DNA from: Verrucomicrobiota bacterium
GTDB lineage: Bacteria > Verrucomicrobiota > Verrucomicrobiia > Verrucomicrobiales > Verrucomicrobiaceae
Length of the DNA: 64,000 nucleotides
Direction: 5' to 3'
NCBI GenBank assembly: GCA_025360015.1
Contig: JANYCZ010000013.1
Location: forward strand, 62,001 to 126,000
The notes below the pieces were generated by a model, which saw only the letters and a program-made list of their open reading frames with translations, searched no databases and had not been told where the DNA came from. Position 1 is the stretch's first letter; each line of letters begins with the position of its first letter. The position numbers were made by a program, and so were the translations under genes. Below, in pieces: positions 8,246 through 17,182 of the stretch.

Positions 8246-9229
8246 TTAAAAATCGCCACCGCCACCGCCGAAGTCGCCGCCACCACCTGAATCACCACCG
8301 CCGCCGAAGCCGCCGCCGAAGCCGCCGCCGGAGTCATCGCTAAAACTGCCGCCGGAGCTGCTGTAATCGGTGTCAGTGCCGGAGAAGCCGCCGTCAGGGT
8401 TCTGGGTGTCTGTGTGCTCTGGGCCAAAGGAGGCGGCGGAGCTGTTCGAACCGAGGAAGTGATCGTACATCCACATGCCTGCTGCGGCACCGAACATGCT
8501 GCCCATCATGTTTTGCAGGAAGCCGCCGCCACCGTAGGAAGGCTGGCCCATGCCGCCGACGCCACCCGCAGCACCACCACCGCCGCCGGACATGGCACGG
8601 AGCAGGCCACGAACGAGATTGAAACCGAGCCAGACGAGCACCGCGATGACAATGATGGACATCCATGAAGTGCCGCTCTGCTGCGTGGCGTGCGCCCTGG
8701 AGGTGATCGGAGCGGCTCCACTGCTGCGGTGTGCGCTCATGGTCGTGGAAATGAAGTTCACGGCATCAATCAGCGCGTCATCGTTCTTTTTCTGCTTCAG
8801 CTCTCCGAGCATCCGCTGCACCAGCGTCGCACGATCCGCCAGCGTGAATGCCTGCCTCTGTGTGTCCGTGCCGACAACCACCTGCAGATGCGCGGGCTGT
8901 TTGACCAGCATGATGAAAACGCCGTTCACTTTCTTGGAACGAGCAAGCTGTTCCGCCCACTGAGAAAAGCCCCGGTTGGTGGCGTCCTTGTCCGCCAGGA
9001 GAACCGTGGACTTCATGTCCTCAGGCACTGCCGCGAAGGTTTGCACCGTGATGTCCTTATGCAGCCGGGTGGCGACGTTGTTGATGGTGCCGGTGGCGTT
9101 CACCTTGGCGAATTCAGAAAAGAAGGCTCCGTCATCTTGGATGCCGCCAGCAGCGCGGGCACCGGCGGTGCCGAGCAGCAGCGTGGCAGCGAGCGCGGGA
9201 AGGAAGAAACGACGTGTGAGTGTTTTCAT
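8246..9229 (-). CDS. TPM-domain (YgcG-like) exported protein with glycine-rich tail
   Basis: A 327-residue protein when started at ATG 9229. Longer in-frame starts lack a signal peptide at the N-terminus. It has a signal peptide (MKTLTRRFFLPALAATLL, cleavage near ARA) and a TPM/YgcG-like domain at about 30-175. A membrane segment follows (SIIVIAVLVWLGFNLV), then a long tail of Gly, Ser and Phe repeats (for example GGGFGGGFGGGGDSGGGG). Such proteins are anchored facing the periplasm, and TPM domains have been linked to phosphatase or photosystem-repair functions. The low-complexity tail is unusually long. The operon mate is the 68-residue gene. Confidence 0.75.
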   Translation of the reverse strand: MKTLTRRFFLPALAATLLLGTAGARAAGGIQDDGAFFSEFAKVNATGTINNVATRLHKDITVQTFAAVPEDMKSTVLLADKDATNRGFSQWAEQLARSKKVNGVFIMLVKQPAHLQVVVGTDTQRQAFTLADRATLVQRMLGELKQKKNDDALIDAVNFISTTMSAHRSSGAAPITSRAHATQQSGTSWMSIIVIAVLVWLGFNLVRGLLRAMSGGGGGAAGGVGGMGQPSYGGGGFLQNMMGSMFGAAAGMWMYDHFLGSNSSAASFGPEHTDTQNPDGGFSGTDTDYSSSGGSFSDDSGGGFGGGFGGGGDSGGGGDFGGGGGDF

Positions 9230-9406
9230 GGTGGGAGGGGGGTGCGGAAGGATCATGATGCATAGATACGTGCGCCACACCTACGAAACGCGTGTGTTTT
9301 TGTAGCCGTCCATGCTGCTGCGCAAGTGTGAGCGCTGCGTAAGCCGCGCACAAACACATTACAATACGCGTCTTTACCCGCCTCCGCGCTGTGTGGAAAT
9401 TGAACC

Positions 9407-9928
9407 ATGGAAAAGACCACATGCCTGGAAGTTCTGAAACAGGGGCCCTATGCCTGGAACACCTTCCTCCTGGATGAAGGTCTCGTATCAGCCTCCTTGA
9501 GCGAGGCCAATCTGGGCGGCGCGGATCTGCGCCGGGTGAATCTCGCCCAGGCAGACCTGCATCTGGCGAATCTCAACGGAGCCGATCTCAGTCTGGCCAA
9601 TCTGCGGGGCGCGGACCTCAGTCTGGCGGATCTGCGCGGGGCGAATCTCAATGGCGCGGACCTCAGCCTGGCAAACCTCGAAGGGGCGGACCTGCGCGGA
9701 GCCAAATGCACCGGCGTGCAGCTTCTGGGCGCGGACCTTCGCCGCGTGAACTTCCATGACACCGACCTGCGCCGTGCCAATTTTGCCAACGCGAATCTAT
9801 GCGGGGCCGACCTCAGCGGCACACGTTTGATGCGGGCGAACCTTTTGGGCGCTGACCTCGGCGGCGCGGATCTCACCGGCATGGTGATGGTGGAGAACAG
9901 CCCTGCCGTGATGCGCGCGGCGGCTTAG
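9407..9928 (+). CDS. Pentapeptide-repeat protein
   Basis: A 173-residue protein. Residues about 30-160 are tandem A(D/N)Lxx pentapeptides (GADLRRVNLAQADLHLANL and onwards), which fold into a right-handed quadrilateral beta-helix. There is no signal peptide or membrane segment, so a cytoplasmic location is likely. Some pentapeptide proteins (Qnr, MfpA) mimic DNA and protect gyrase, but most have unknown roles and nothing here points to gyrase. The codons for the repeats make the DNA itself repetitive (about 9500-9870). It is divergent from the TPM gene across a 177-bp intergenic region. Confidence 0.85.
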   Translation: MEKTTCLEVLKQGPYAWNTFLLDEGLVSASLSEANLGGADLRRVNLAQADLHLANLNGADLSLANLRGADLSLADLRGANLNGADLSLANLEGADLRGAKCTGVQLLGADLRRVNFHDTDLRRANFANANLCGADLSGTRLMRANLLGADLGGADLTGMVMVENSPAVMRAAA

Positions 9929-10078
9929 CAAGACGCCACACCCGACTCCCGATTTCCTGTCGTCAGTTGATGCGACCATCCTGGGCACAATGCCCGGCAT
10001 GAACACCGGGCTGCGCATCATTTTTGCAAATAGTCCGCCCGTGGGCCGCGTTTCTTCGGGGAACTGCACCCACTATCT

Positions 10079-11137
10079 ATGTCTCCATGCCCACAGCCAG
10101 GACCTTGTTTAGGTTGGTGCACACTCTTTCTGGCGCTTGGCACGTTCATCATGGCCGACGCACCGCCGGCTTCGCCTAAGGCTGGCGAGGCCTATCACCG
10201 CCTCATGGACGCCTACCTTGAGGGTCACTGGGATGATGCAGCCGGCGTGATGGCGGCTTCGAACAGAGAACTGCTGGCCGTGCCGGTGAGCGAGCAGCCG
10301 AAGGTCGCCTACATACGCCAGTCCATGGCGGAGTGCCAACCTGCGTGGTGGGCACGCTGCAAGACAGGTGAGTCCTTTGTCTTCACACCCAATGTGTGGG
10401 GCCATGCCATACCAGTCACGTTTGAGCCTGCGGCTAAGAACCCTGTACAGTTGCATTTTTCCCGTGGCAAGGTCTTGGTAACGCTGATGTGGCCCGCAAC
10501 CATGGCGGAGAATCCCGTGGCGAAAGTGCGCGGATTTTTGCCCGCAGATCTGTTTCACCTCAACGCGTGGACCACGCTTGGCATGGCCGAGGCATTGGTC
10601 GGCATCCCGCTGCAGGCGCAGACTAATCTCACCCCGGCTGCGCAGGTGCTGCTGGGACAGTACCTGGATTTCCGCAGCAACCTCACAGGGGTGTACTACG
10701 CCACTCCCAAGGCGCGCCGCTGGGGCCTGTGGCTCTGCATGGCGATGTATGTGGGTGAAAATGCAGGTGTCCAAGTGCGCTCCGCCCGTGAAGCCATCGC
10801 AGTGGCGTTTATGAGCGAGGTGGCGGCCAACCCCACGCGCTACCCTTCGATCCCACTGCCCAAAAAACTGCCGGACGTGGACACCGAAGAAAAGCTCGCC
10901 TGGGAATTGCGCCTGTGGATTGAGAAACACAGCTGGACGCTGGTGGAGGACAAGCTGCTGCGGGACGTCATGGCCGCCTGCGCGAAAGCCAACGGGCGGC
11001 AGGCTCACCTGAAAGGGCAGGTCACGCTGGCCAACGGTCTGGTCATCGACCTGGACCCCGCCAAGGATCAGCCCCTGCGCCGCCAGCGCGACCAGTGGTT
11101 CAAATCGAAACTGGATGCCGCTGTGCAGAAACCGTAG
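10079..11137 (+). CDS. Exported protein of unknown function
   Basis: A 352-residue protein with an N-terminal signal sequence (CTLFLALGTFIMADA, cleavage near residue 27). The mature part is helical and moderately rich in Trp. It includes a WWARCKTGESFVF segment and a C-terminal basic region. No recognisable catalytic motif or named family was found. It is monocistronic, preceded by 150 bp of non-coding DNA. Confidence 0.7.
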   Translation: MSPCPQPGPCLGWCTLFLALGTFIMADAPPASPKAGEAYHRLMDAYLEGHWDDAAGVMAASNRELLAVPVSEQPKVAYIRQSMAECQPAWWARCKTGESFVFTPNVWGHAIPVTFEPAAKNPVQLHFSRGKVLVTLMWPATMAENPVAKVRGFLPADLFHLNAWTTLGMAEALVGIPLQAQTNLTPAAQVLLGQYLDFRSNLTGVYYATPKARRWGLWLCMAMYVGENAGVQVRSAREAIAVAFMSEVAANPTRYPSIPLPKKLPDVDTEEKLAWELRLWIEKHSWTLVEDKLLRDVMAACAKANGRQAHLKGQVTLANGLVIDLDPAKDQPLRRQRDQWFKSKLDAAVQKP

Positions 11138-11336
11138 AAGATGGGTCCCACGGGAACGGTTTAACGGTCGGTTCGCTTCCGGTCCAGTGCACGACCCCAT
11201 GGCGGCAACGCAGTGATTTTAAACATGCACAATCAGCGTCTTTTTTGCGCGATTCGGGGCCTACGGAGGCGGGGATGATGGGCTGGGATATGCTGAAAGG
11301 AAAGGCGTTCGGCCACTCATTCCACATTACCACACC

Positions 11337-11546
11337 ATGCCACGCCCCTCACGTTACTCACCTGCTGAAAAGGCCACCATCGTCGCCGCCGCACGTTCCC
11401 GCATTCGCCTGGGAGAAAAATGCAAAGACATCGCCCTGCGTCTGGGGGTGAATCAACCTTCCCTGCGCGGCTGGCTGCGGGAATCCACCCTCGACATGCT
11501 CTACCCGCCGCTGCCGCCCTGCATGCCGCGCAACCGCTCGGCATGA
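11337..11546 (+). CDS. Small orphan helix-turn-helix protein
   Basis: A 69-residue protein whose first 50 residues resemble the HTH of IS3-type OrfA and related small regulators (SPAEKATIVAAARSRI then CKDIALRLGVNQPSLRGWL). No transposase catalytic partner, terminal repeat or prophage gene is adjacent. It may be a stand-alone regulator or a domesticated transposase HTH. The C-terminal 15 residues are Pro-rich and probably disordered. It converges with the esterase gene, with 12 bp between the stops. Confidence 0.55.
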   Translation: MPRPSRYSPAEKATIVAAARSRIRLGEKCKDIALRLGVNQPSLRGWLRESTLDMLYPPLPPCMPRNRSA

Positions 11547-11558
11547 GGTGCGCCCGCC

Positions 11559-13616
11559 CTATTTTTTCTTCACCTGCCAGTGGTCATCAAAGAAGTCCGC
11601 TGCCACGGCCTTCCCCGCAGACTCGGCACTTGGCGGCTGGGTGATGTCGAGGATCGCCCAGTCGGGGAGCTTGGGGTTTTGCAGGGAGTTGGTCTTGTCA
11701 TGCGCCTCGCGGAAGGTGAGGCCGGAATTAACCACTGCCTCAAAGCCCATGGATTTCAGGCAGGGATAGGTCAGCAGAGGCACATGCGTCTTCGCATCAA
11801 ACGACTGGCCGCCCATGCCCACCTTCTCTGCGTCCCATTGCACTGGCAGCGATTTGGCAAGCTGCTTGAGGCAGGAGTTGGATTCCGGCGTGCCCCAGAG
11901 GATGAGGCTTTGCGTTTTCCCGGCTTCATAGACGTCTCCCACATCCGAGGCCTTCACCACACGGGCATCGCCGCGCATGAGTCCCTTCCAGCGCTGGATG
12001 AAGTGCGCCGCTTCTGCGTTCACCCACGCGTCCACCGCAGGTGAGGATGACTTGCCGTCTGGCAGCACCACGAGAAAGCGTTTCATGAAGCTCGGATCCA
12101 TCGGCCCCGGATGCGCACCCGGTTTGCCTCCTGCGGGGCTGTCGTGCTGAAACGGCTCGGCATTGCCAAAATCACGCCACTTGCCGTTCTCCTTGATGAG
12201 ACGGCACATCGCACCCGCCACCTTCGGACCGGGGCTCATGAAGGTTTCAAACTGCGGCGACTCCGGCCCGACGGTGAGCTTCAGCGTGGCGCCATCAATG
12301 GTCACGCTGAGCGATCCCCCTCCTTTCCGCGCCTGCGGCGGCGGATAGAAAACGATGCGCGTCACATTCTGCGTCTTCATTTCGATCGTCTGCCCGTCAA
12401 CGACCTTGGCATCCAGCAGCGCCTCCTTCCAGCTCTCCTCCATGCCGTGCAGGTTCAGCCACTTCATGCGGCCATAGAAAGGCGTCTTCGTCTGAATGTG
12501 AATCTCGTCAGGAAAGAGCTCACGCCCTTGGGCCACCGCCTTTTCGATCCAGGCCTGCACCTCTTTGATCGTTTCAGGATGGTACTTGTGCGGCATTCCC
12601 GGCCCGATGAGGTGCGGCGGGTGGATGTCCTGCTTCGCCAGCACTTCCATCATGTACTCGGCCGAGTCACGCTGCGCATCCACCTCGCCGCTGTAGCTGA
12701 TCAGTGGCACATTTAGAAAATTCCGCGCATAGTCCGGCACGTCATACACGCCCCACAGCGTCTGCTCATACCACACGGGATACTTGTCCGGCGTGAGCTT
12801 CTGGTAGCGTTTCACATCCGCAAATCCCGCGCCGGTATGCACGCAGGCCCACTGGTCCGCGTAATGCGCGCCGAGATGCCACGCGCCCGCGCCACCCATG
12901 CTGAAGCCCGCCAGCGCCACGCGGTTTGTGTCCACGTTGAAGCGCTTCATCGCATCATCGCGGCATTCAAACACATCCGTCTCCCCCGCACTCTTCCAGC
13001 CGTTGCAGTAACGCCCAAAAGGATGAATCACAATCGTGCCTGCCGGCTGAAACTGCCCCGGCTTTTTCGCCATCAGCCTCGAATACACAAACGGCAGATC
13101 CGTGGCGGTGTCCCCCCGGCCATGCAGCCAGATCCACATCGGCACCGGCTTCTGACCCGGGCCAAACTCCAGACCTTCCGGCACTTCCACGCCGTAGGGC
13201 TGCGGGGAGTCGTCGATCTTCGAGTAAAAACCCAGCACCTTCTGCCCGCTGCCTTTCATCCATGGCGTTTCGTTTTTCTGGAGTGCGGCGATGCGCTTTT
13301 TTGCCTCGTCGAGCAGCGCCGCCGCTTTCTTCACTCCGTCCTCCGGCTTCTTGTCATACCATTCGTGAAACTCCAGCGCGTAGCGCACGGCCTTGAGGAA
13401 GATGTCCGCGTCCGCAGCGCGCGGGTGTTTCTTCACCGCCTGGAAGGCTTGCGTCACCGCCGCCAGTTCTTTGGCTATGCCAGCCTCCTGCTCCACTGAA
13501 AGTGCGGCGGTGGGTTTGGGTGGCAGGCTGCCTTTGAATGAGGCCGTGGCACCGTTGGGACTGAGCTGCGCCTGCACCGTCACTGCCAGCAGAGAGAGAA
13601 AGAAAAAACATTTCAT
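11559..13616 (-). CDS. Secreted alpha/beta-hydrolase (esterase or peptidase-like)
   Basis: A 685-residue protein started at ATG 13616, which places the signal peptide (CFFFLSLLAVTVQAQ) at the N-terminus. Residues about 120-390 form an alpha/beta-hydrolase domain. It has the oxyanion-loop motif WLHGRGD (about 163-169), the nucleophile elbow GFSMGG (serine near 239), and an HKYHPE-like segment near 355 that could hold the catalytic histidine. The C-terminal 270 residues form a second domain of unknown function. This architecture resembles the large secreted esterase/poly-hydroxyalkanoate-depolymerase-like hydrolases common in Planctomycetes and Verrucomicrobia. A plant-polysaccharide esterase role is possible but not shown. 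Confidence 0.82.
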   Translation of the reverse strand: MKCFFFLSLLAVTVQAQLSPNGATASFKGSLPPKPTAALSVEQEAGIAKELAAVTQAFQAVKKHPRAADADIFLKAVRYALEFHEWYDKKPEDGVKKAAALLDEAKKRIAALQKNETPWMKGSGQKVLGFYSKIDDSPQPYGVEVPEGLEFGPGQKPVPMWIWLHGRGDTATDLPFVYSRLMAKKPGQFQPAGTIVIHPFGRYCNGWKSAGETDVFECRDDAMKRFNVDTNRVALAGFSMGGAGAWHLGAHYADQWACVHTGAGFADVKRYQKLTPDKYPVWYEQTLWGVYDVPDYARNFLNVPLISYSGEVDAQRDSAEYMMEVLAKQDIHPPHLIGPGMPHKYHPETIKEVQAWIEKAVAQGRELFPDEIHIQTKTPFYGRMKWLNLHGMEESWKEALLDAKVVDGQTIEMKTQNVTRIVFYPPPQARKGGGSLSVTIDGATLKLTVGPESPQFETFMSPGPKVAGAMCRLIKENGKWRDFGNAEPFQHDSPAGGKPGAHPGPMDPSFMKRFLVVLPDGKSSSPAVDAWVNAEAAHFIQRWKGLMRGDARVVKASDVGDVYEAGKTQSLILWGTPESNSCLKQLAKSLPVQWDAEKVGMGGQSFDAKTHVPLLTYPCLKSMGFEAVVNSGLTFREAHDKTNSLQNPKLPDWAILDITQPPSAESAGKAVAADFFDDHWQVKKK

Positions 13617-13685
13617 GGACCACGTTAAACGCCGCCCTGCGCGACTTTTAACCAAGAGATGCGTTCAGTTTATATCTCAGCCCGC

Positions 13686-14090
13686 TCAATGACCGCTGGC
13701 GTTCTGCCCACCTGTGGAATCAAAGAACAGATCGCCCGAACTGCGGACACCGATGTAGGGATACGTGTCCGCCACTTTGTCAGCAGCGACCGTCGATTGA
13801 AACAGCACGTTGGACAGCGAACCGCTGACCGGCTTTTGCCCCGCAGTCACGGCGGCCACCTGGGTGACCACATCACCTTCAGGCCATATCACCCCTGCCG
13901 CCGCTCCCGTGGTATAGGCCAGTAGGATGGTCTGGGCATTGCGCTTGTCCTTCACCGTGTCCGCCGCTCCCGTGAGAAGCCCCAGATTCGGCACCGCGAT
14001 GGACGCGATCAAACCAATAACCCCAATAACAACCAAGAGTTCAATCAAGCTGAACCCTGATCGGTGCCGATCTGGATGGATTGTTTTCAT
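13686..14090 (-). CDS. Type II secretion-like prepilin (pseudopilin)
   Basis: A 134-residue protein with a classic prepilin N-terminus. A short basic leader ends in Gly, followed by FSLIELLVVIGVIGLIASIA, the prepilin-peptidase site and hydrophobic helix. The mature part is small and Ser/Thr/Gly-rich. Solitary pseudopilin-type proteins are very numerous in Verrucomicrobia and Planctomycetes and are not always linked to a secretion operon. None is seen here. A palindrome about 95 bp upstream (14186-14201) may be a control site. Confidence 0.85.
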   Translation of the reverse strand: MKTIHPDRHRSGFSLIELLVVIGVIGLIASIAVPNLGLLTGAADTVKDKRNAQTILLAYTTGAAAGVIWPEGDVVTQVAAVTAGQKPVSGSLSNVLFQSTVAADKVADTYPYIGVRSSGDLFFDSTGGQNASGH

Positions 14091-14185
14091 TATGAGAGGA
14101 GTGGAAGGCTGCCTGAGTGATCATGCACGGTGGCATTTCCGTCACAAAGGTCCTCCCATTTCCGCCGCCGTCTATGGTTTTTTTA

Positions 14186-14201
14186 ATTAACACCTGTTAA
14201 T
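14186..14201. promoter_or_regulatory. Palindrome upstream of the pseudopilin gene
   Basis: The arms ATTAACA and TGTTAAT flank a CC spacer, a perfect 7-bp inverted repeat. It sits between the stop of the methyltransferase gene (14223) and the start of the pseudopilin gene (14090), next to a run of seven T residues. In the transcription direction of the flanking genes the hairpin is followed by A residues, so it does not fit an intrinsic terminator. An operator is the simpler reading. Confidence 0.35.
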
Positions 14202-14222
14202 CATCATTCCCCCACCGCTCAC

Positions 14223-15056
14223 TCAGGCGGCCTTACGCCAACTGGCAAAAACCCCGCTCGGCACTGCAGGCACCCCCTCGGCACCACTGAGCAAAATCTC
14301 CCCGCTCCCGACGCTGCCGCCGAAGACGCTGAACTCCTGCCGCATGAGATGCTGAAGCGTGGTAGGCGAGGCTGCGCCCTGTCGGCAGCACAGCAGCACG
14401 CCGATGGGTTTGTCTGACAGCAGACCACTGACCGTACCGAGCAGCGCACCGACATCGCGCTCCAGCTCAAACCCCCCGCGCTTGGCGTCCTTCGGCGTGT
14501 ACGGATCAATCACGATCAAATCATAGCGGGTCGTCTGCGTGCGCTCACGCTGCGCAAACTTCACCGGATCGTCCACCACCCAGCGGATGTCACGATTGGC
14601 CAGCGTGTTGAGCGCAGCATGGTCGCGGGCGCGCTTGATCGCATCTGCCGAGGCATCCACATGCGCCACCGCCGCGCCGGCCTGCGCCGCCGCCAGGGTA
14701 AAGCCACCTGCACTGCCAAAAAGATTCAGCACACGCGCCGGGCGGCGCTCCTTCTCTGCAAAGGCCACACACTGCGCACTCACCTTGTTCCACTGTTCCA
14801 GCAGTTCCGGAGCCAGCCCGCGCACGCCGCCCTGAGGCGAGAGCAAAAACCGCAGCGTGCCGATGCGCAGCTTCAGCGGCTCCTTCATCTCGCGCTTCAG
14901 CTCCACGGCCTTGCGCCACTCGTTGCCGGACAGCTTGCGCCGCCACCATGCCGCGTGGTTGGCACGGGAGGACACCAGAGTGCCAAGTTTTTCGAGCACG
15001 CGCCCGCCGCCGCTGTCCAGCAGCATGTATTCGTCTTCAGAGGTTGTTTCGTTCAT
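14223..15056 (-). CDS. SAM-dependent methyltransferase, RlmI-like, with altered catalytic motif
   Basis: A 277-residue class I methyltransferase. The SAM-binding motif I is VLNLFGSAGGFTLAAA (about 128-143), followed by HVDASADA. The position normally holding DPPS/DPPY in RNA cytosine methyltransferases reads IDPYTPKD. It is a paralogue of the gene at 61720-62577, with shared blocks such as LLDSGG, RPARVLNLF and GVLLCC, and there the motif is intact (LDPPSYGRG). The start overlaps the upstream membrane-protein stop by 4 bp. RNA methylation is the family expectation, but the changed motif makes activity uncertain. Confidence 0.75.
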   Translation of the reverse strand: MNETTSEDEYMLLDSGGGRVLEKLGTLVSSRANHAAWWRRKLSGNEWRKAVELKREMKEPLKLRIGTLRFLLSPQGGVRGLAPELLEQWNKVSAQCVAFAEKERRPARVLNLFGSAGGFTLAAAQAGAAVAHVDASADAIKRARDHAALNTLANRDIRWVVDDPVKFAQRERTQTTRYDLIVIDPYTPKDAKRGGFELERDVGALLGTVSGLLSDKPIGVLLCCRQGAASPTTLQHLMRQEFSVFGGSVGSGEILLSGAEGVPAVPSGVFASWRKAA

Positions 15057-17044
15057 GGTTGGGAACTGGGTTTGCGGCGTGAGCTTCTCAGCAGCAGCAG
15101 GCCCGTGTCATCTGACTCGATCTTGAGGTCGTCTGCAAGCAGCGGCAGCACGGCCTCCATGCCCTGCTCGGCAAACACCGCCGGCCAGTCAAAGCGCACG
15201 CGGTAGGCCAGTGGCCCCGGCGCATAGCGGGGGTAATAGCTGACGATCCACGCTTCCCCCCAGGGCCAGCGCGAGGTCTCAGAGGGCTTCGAAGCCACGC
15301 CTGTGATCCAGGCGTCCTTGCGCGGGGTCTGGATGATGAGTTGCGTCGCGCTGCCATGGTCCGCAGGCGCGCGCAGTTCCAGCCAGCCTTCTTTTTTCGC
15401 AGGCACCGAGACCACGGCAATCACCGTGCGCATCTGCCGGTCACGCCAAAACATCGTCAGGTCGAATCCCACGCTCTCATTTTCCACATACATCCAAACG
15501 GAGTTCAGCGGCTTGCCTTCCGGGCTTTCGACATCCACCTGCTCCACAAACGGCAGGCAGAATCCCGAGCGCTTCACCTGCGGCGAAAGCGGTCGGATCA
15601 TCGCTACCGAGTTCAGCGCCTTCGGCGGCGTTGCCAGGATCAGGTGCGGCTGCGCATCGCTCATGTGGGCGATGGCACGGGAGCGGTCTTTGTAATTGTT
15701 GACGACGATGGCATGGTGGGACGCCGCCCCGGCCATGAGGGCGGATTGATAGGCCGTGCTCGCATCCAAATACACGATGGGGCTGCCTTTGTTTTCGAGG
15801 GCAAGACGATCACGCAACTTCTCCACGCTAACGAGGATGGTGTTGTAATGCGCGTCATTGAAGCTGTAGGGCACAAAAAACCAGATGGCGGTGCCCAGCG
15901 CGCCCACCGCCGCCGCGCCGCGCCAGAAGGGTGACTGCAAACCGCCGAGGAAGAAGCGGCCCGCGATGGCCGCACACACCACCACCAGAATGACCAGCAC
16001 GCGGGAAAACATCTCCGCTGGAAAGCCGGTGACCACGTGCACCATGGACACCAGCAGCAGCAGCAGCGCCGCCAGAGCTGCAGCACGGCAACGCCGCGGC
16101 AGACGCCATGCGCCGAAGAGCGCCGACACCAGCAGCACGGCAAAGAGCGGATTCCAGCGCAGCACATTCCAAACCATCTTGATGGCGTAGCTGGCGTTCT
16201 TTTTGACGCCACCGATGAAATCAAAGTCGAGGCCCTGTTCCGTCGGGCGCAGTTGCGGCCAGATGACATACGAGAGATAAGGCAGGCAGACCGCCACAAA
16301 AAAGATGCCGGCCACAGCCGCGAGGCGCAGGGTCTTGTCTTTCCATGACCCGGCATGCTGCCATGTGAGTAAAAAATACATCAGCCCGGCACCCGCTAGG
16401 TGCGCCTGCCCCACCGGATGGCAGAGCGTGATCAGCGGAGCCAGCACCATGATCTGCCACCAGCGCGGCCGCCAGGGGCGCTCCAGCAGCACCGCCCACA
16501 TCATCACCGCCAGCGAGCAGCACAGGGTGGAGGGAATGAAGGTGGCAATTCCCTGCCGGGGGAGGTCCATGAACGCCAGCAGCACCATGGCGATGCCCGC
16601 GCCACGCGGACCCACCAGCCGCAGCCCTATTAGAGCAAAGGCCCAGGTCATCACCAGCACATCCACCGTCTCCACCCCGGCATAGACAAAACGCAGCGGC
16701 AGCCCGGTTTTGATGAAGGCCACCACGATGACGTCATGCACCGGAGACATGCTGCCCACGATGCGCAGATTGGTGAAGTACTGCCAGTCGCTGGGGTCTT
16801 TGACCACCTGACCTGCTTCCTTGGTTTGGTCGACGAGATCGCGCACCGCAGGCAGATCGTGGCTGAACCCCTCCCTCATGTACTCACCCCGCCACAGGTA
16901 GGTCAGGGCATCAGCGCCATTGCGCGGAAACGGCCCGGTGAATGCACCCAGCCAGACCTGCCACAGCCTTGCCACCAGGAAGATCAGCACACCGACCTTG
17001 AGAAGAACAGCGGGACGGCACAGTGCGCGGAGGAAAGGAGGCAT
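15053..17044 (-). CDS. Polytopic membrane protein, GT-C-like
   Basis: A 663-residue protein with about nine to ten hydrophobic segments in the first 410 residues and a soluble C-terminal domain of about 250 residues. The layout (N-terminal helix, acidic loop RNGADALTYLWRGEY, many helices, large C-terminal extracytoplasmic domain) resembles GT-C glycosyltransferases and Wzy-like proteins, but I see no diagnostic motif. It abuts the surface-glycan locus and is co-transcribed with the methyltransferase (overlap of 4 bp). A role in lipid-linked sugar transfer is inferred. Confidence 0.65.
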   Translation of the reverse strand: MPPFLRALCRPAVLLKVGVLIFLVARLWQVWLGAFTGPFPRNGADALTYLWRGEYMREGFSHDLPAVRDLVDQTKEAGQVVKDPSDWQYFTNLRIVGSMSPVHDVIVVAFIKTGLPLRFVYAGVETVDVLVMTWAFALIGLRLVGPRGAGIAMVLLAFMDLPRQGIATFIPSTLCCSLAVMMWAVLLERPWRPRWWQIMVLAPLITLCHPVGQAHLAGAGLMYFLLTWQHAGSWKDKTLRLAAVAGIFFVAVCLPYLSYVIWPQLRPTEQGLDFDFIGGVKKNASYAIKMVWNVLRWNPLFAVLLVSALFGAWRLPRRCRAAALAALLLLLVSMVHVVTGFPAEMFSRVLVILVVVCAAIAGRFFLGGLQSPFWRGAAAVGALGTAIWFFVPYSFNDAHYNTILVSVEKLRDRLALENKGSPIVYLDASTAYQSALMAGAASHHAIVVNNYKDRSRAIAHMSDAQPHLILATPPKALNSVAMIRPLSPQVKRSGFCLPFVEQVDVESPEGKPLNSVWMYVENESVGFDLTMFWRDRQMRTVIAVVSVPAKKEGWLELRAPADHGSATQLIIQTPRKDAWITGVASKPSETSRWPWGEAWIVSYYPRYAPGPLAYRVRFDWPAVFAEQGMEAVLPLLADDLKIESDDTGLLLLRSSRRKPSSQP

Positions 17045-17182
17045 GGGGATTTTTATCGGTTGCGTGGCGGGGACGGCTTTGCCATTTAATCAAAATCGAG
17101 TCAAGATGAAGCCCGTTCCCAACCGCGAGATCATTCTACAGTCCCTCATGCCATCGTCCTACAACCAAAACCGGGTGCTGTC

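Noticed and set aside
9407-9928. Tandem repeat that could be taken for a CRISPR array
   Set aside because: The 15-bp periodicity is the codon repeat of the pentapeptide gene, with no unique spacers.
11337-11546. Insertion-sequence remnant
   Set aside because: Only an HTH frame is present. No inverted repeats, catalytic domain or target duplication was found.
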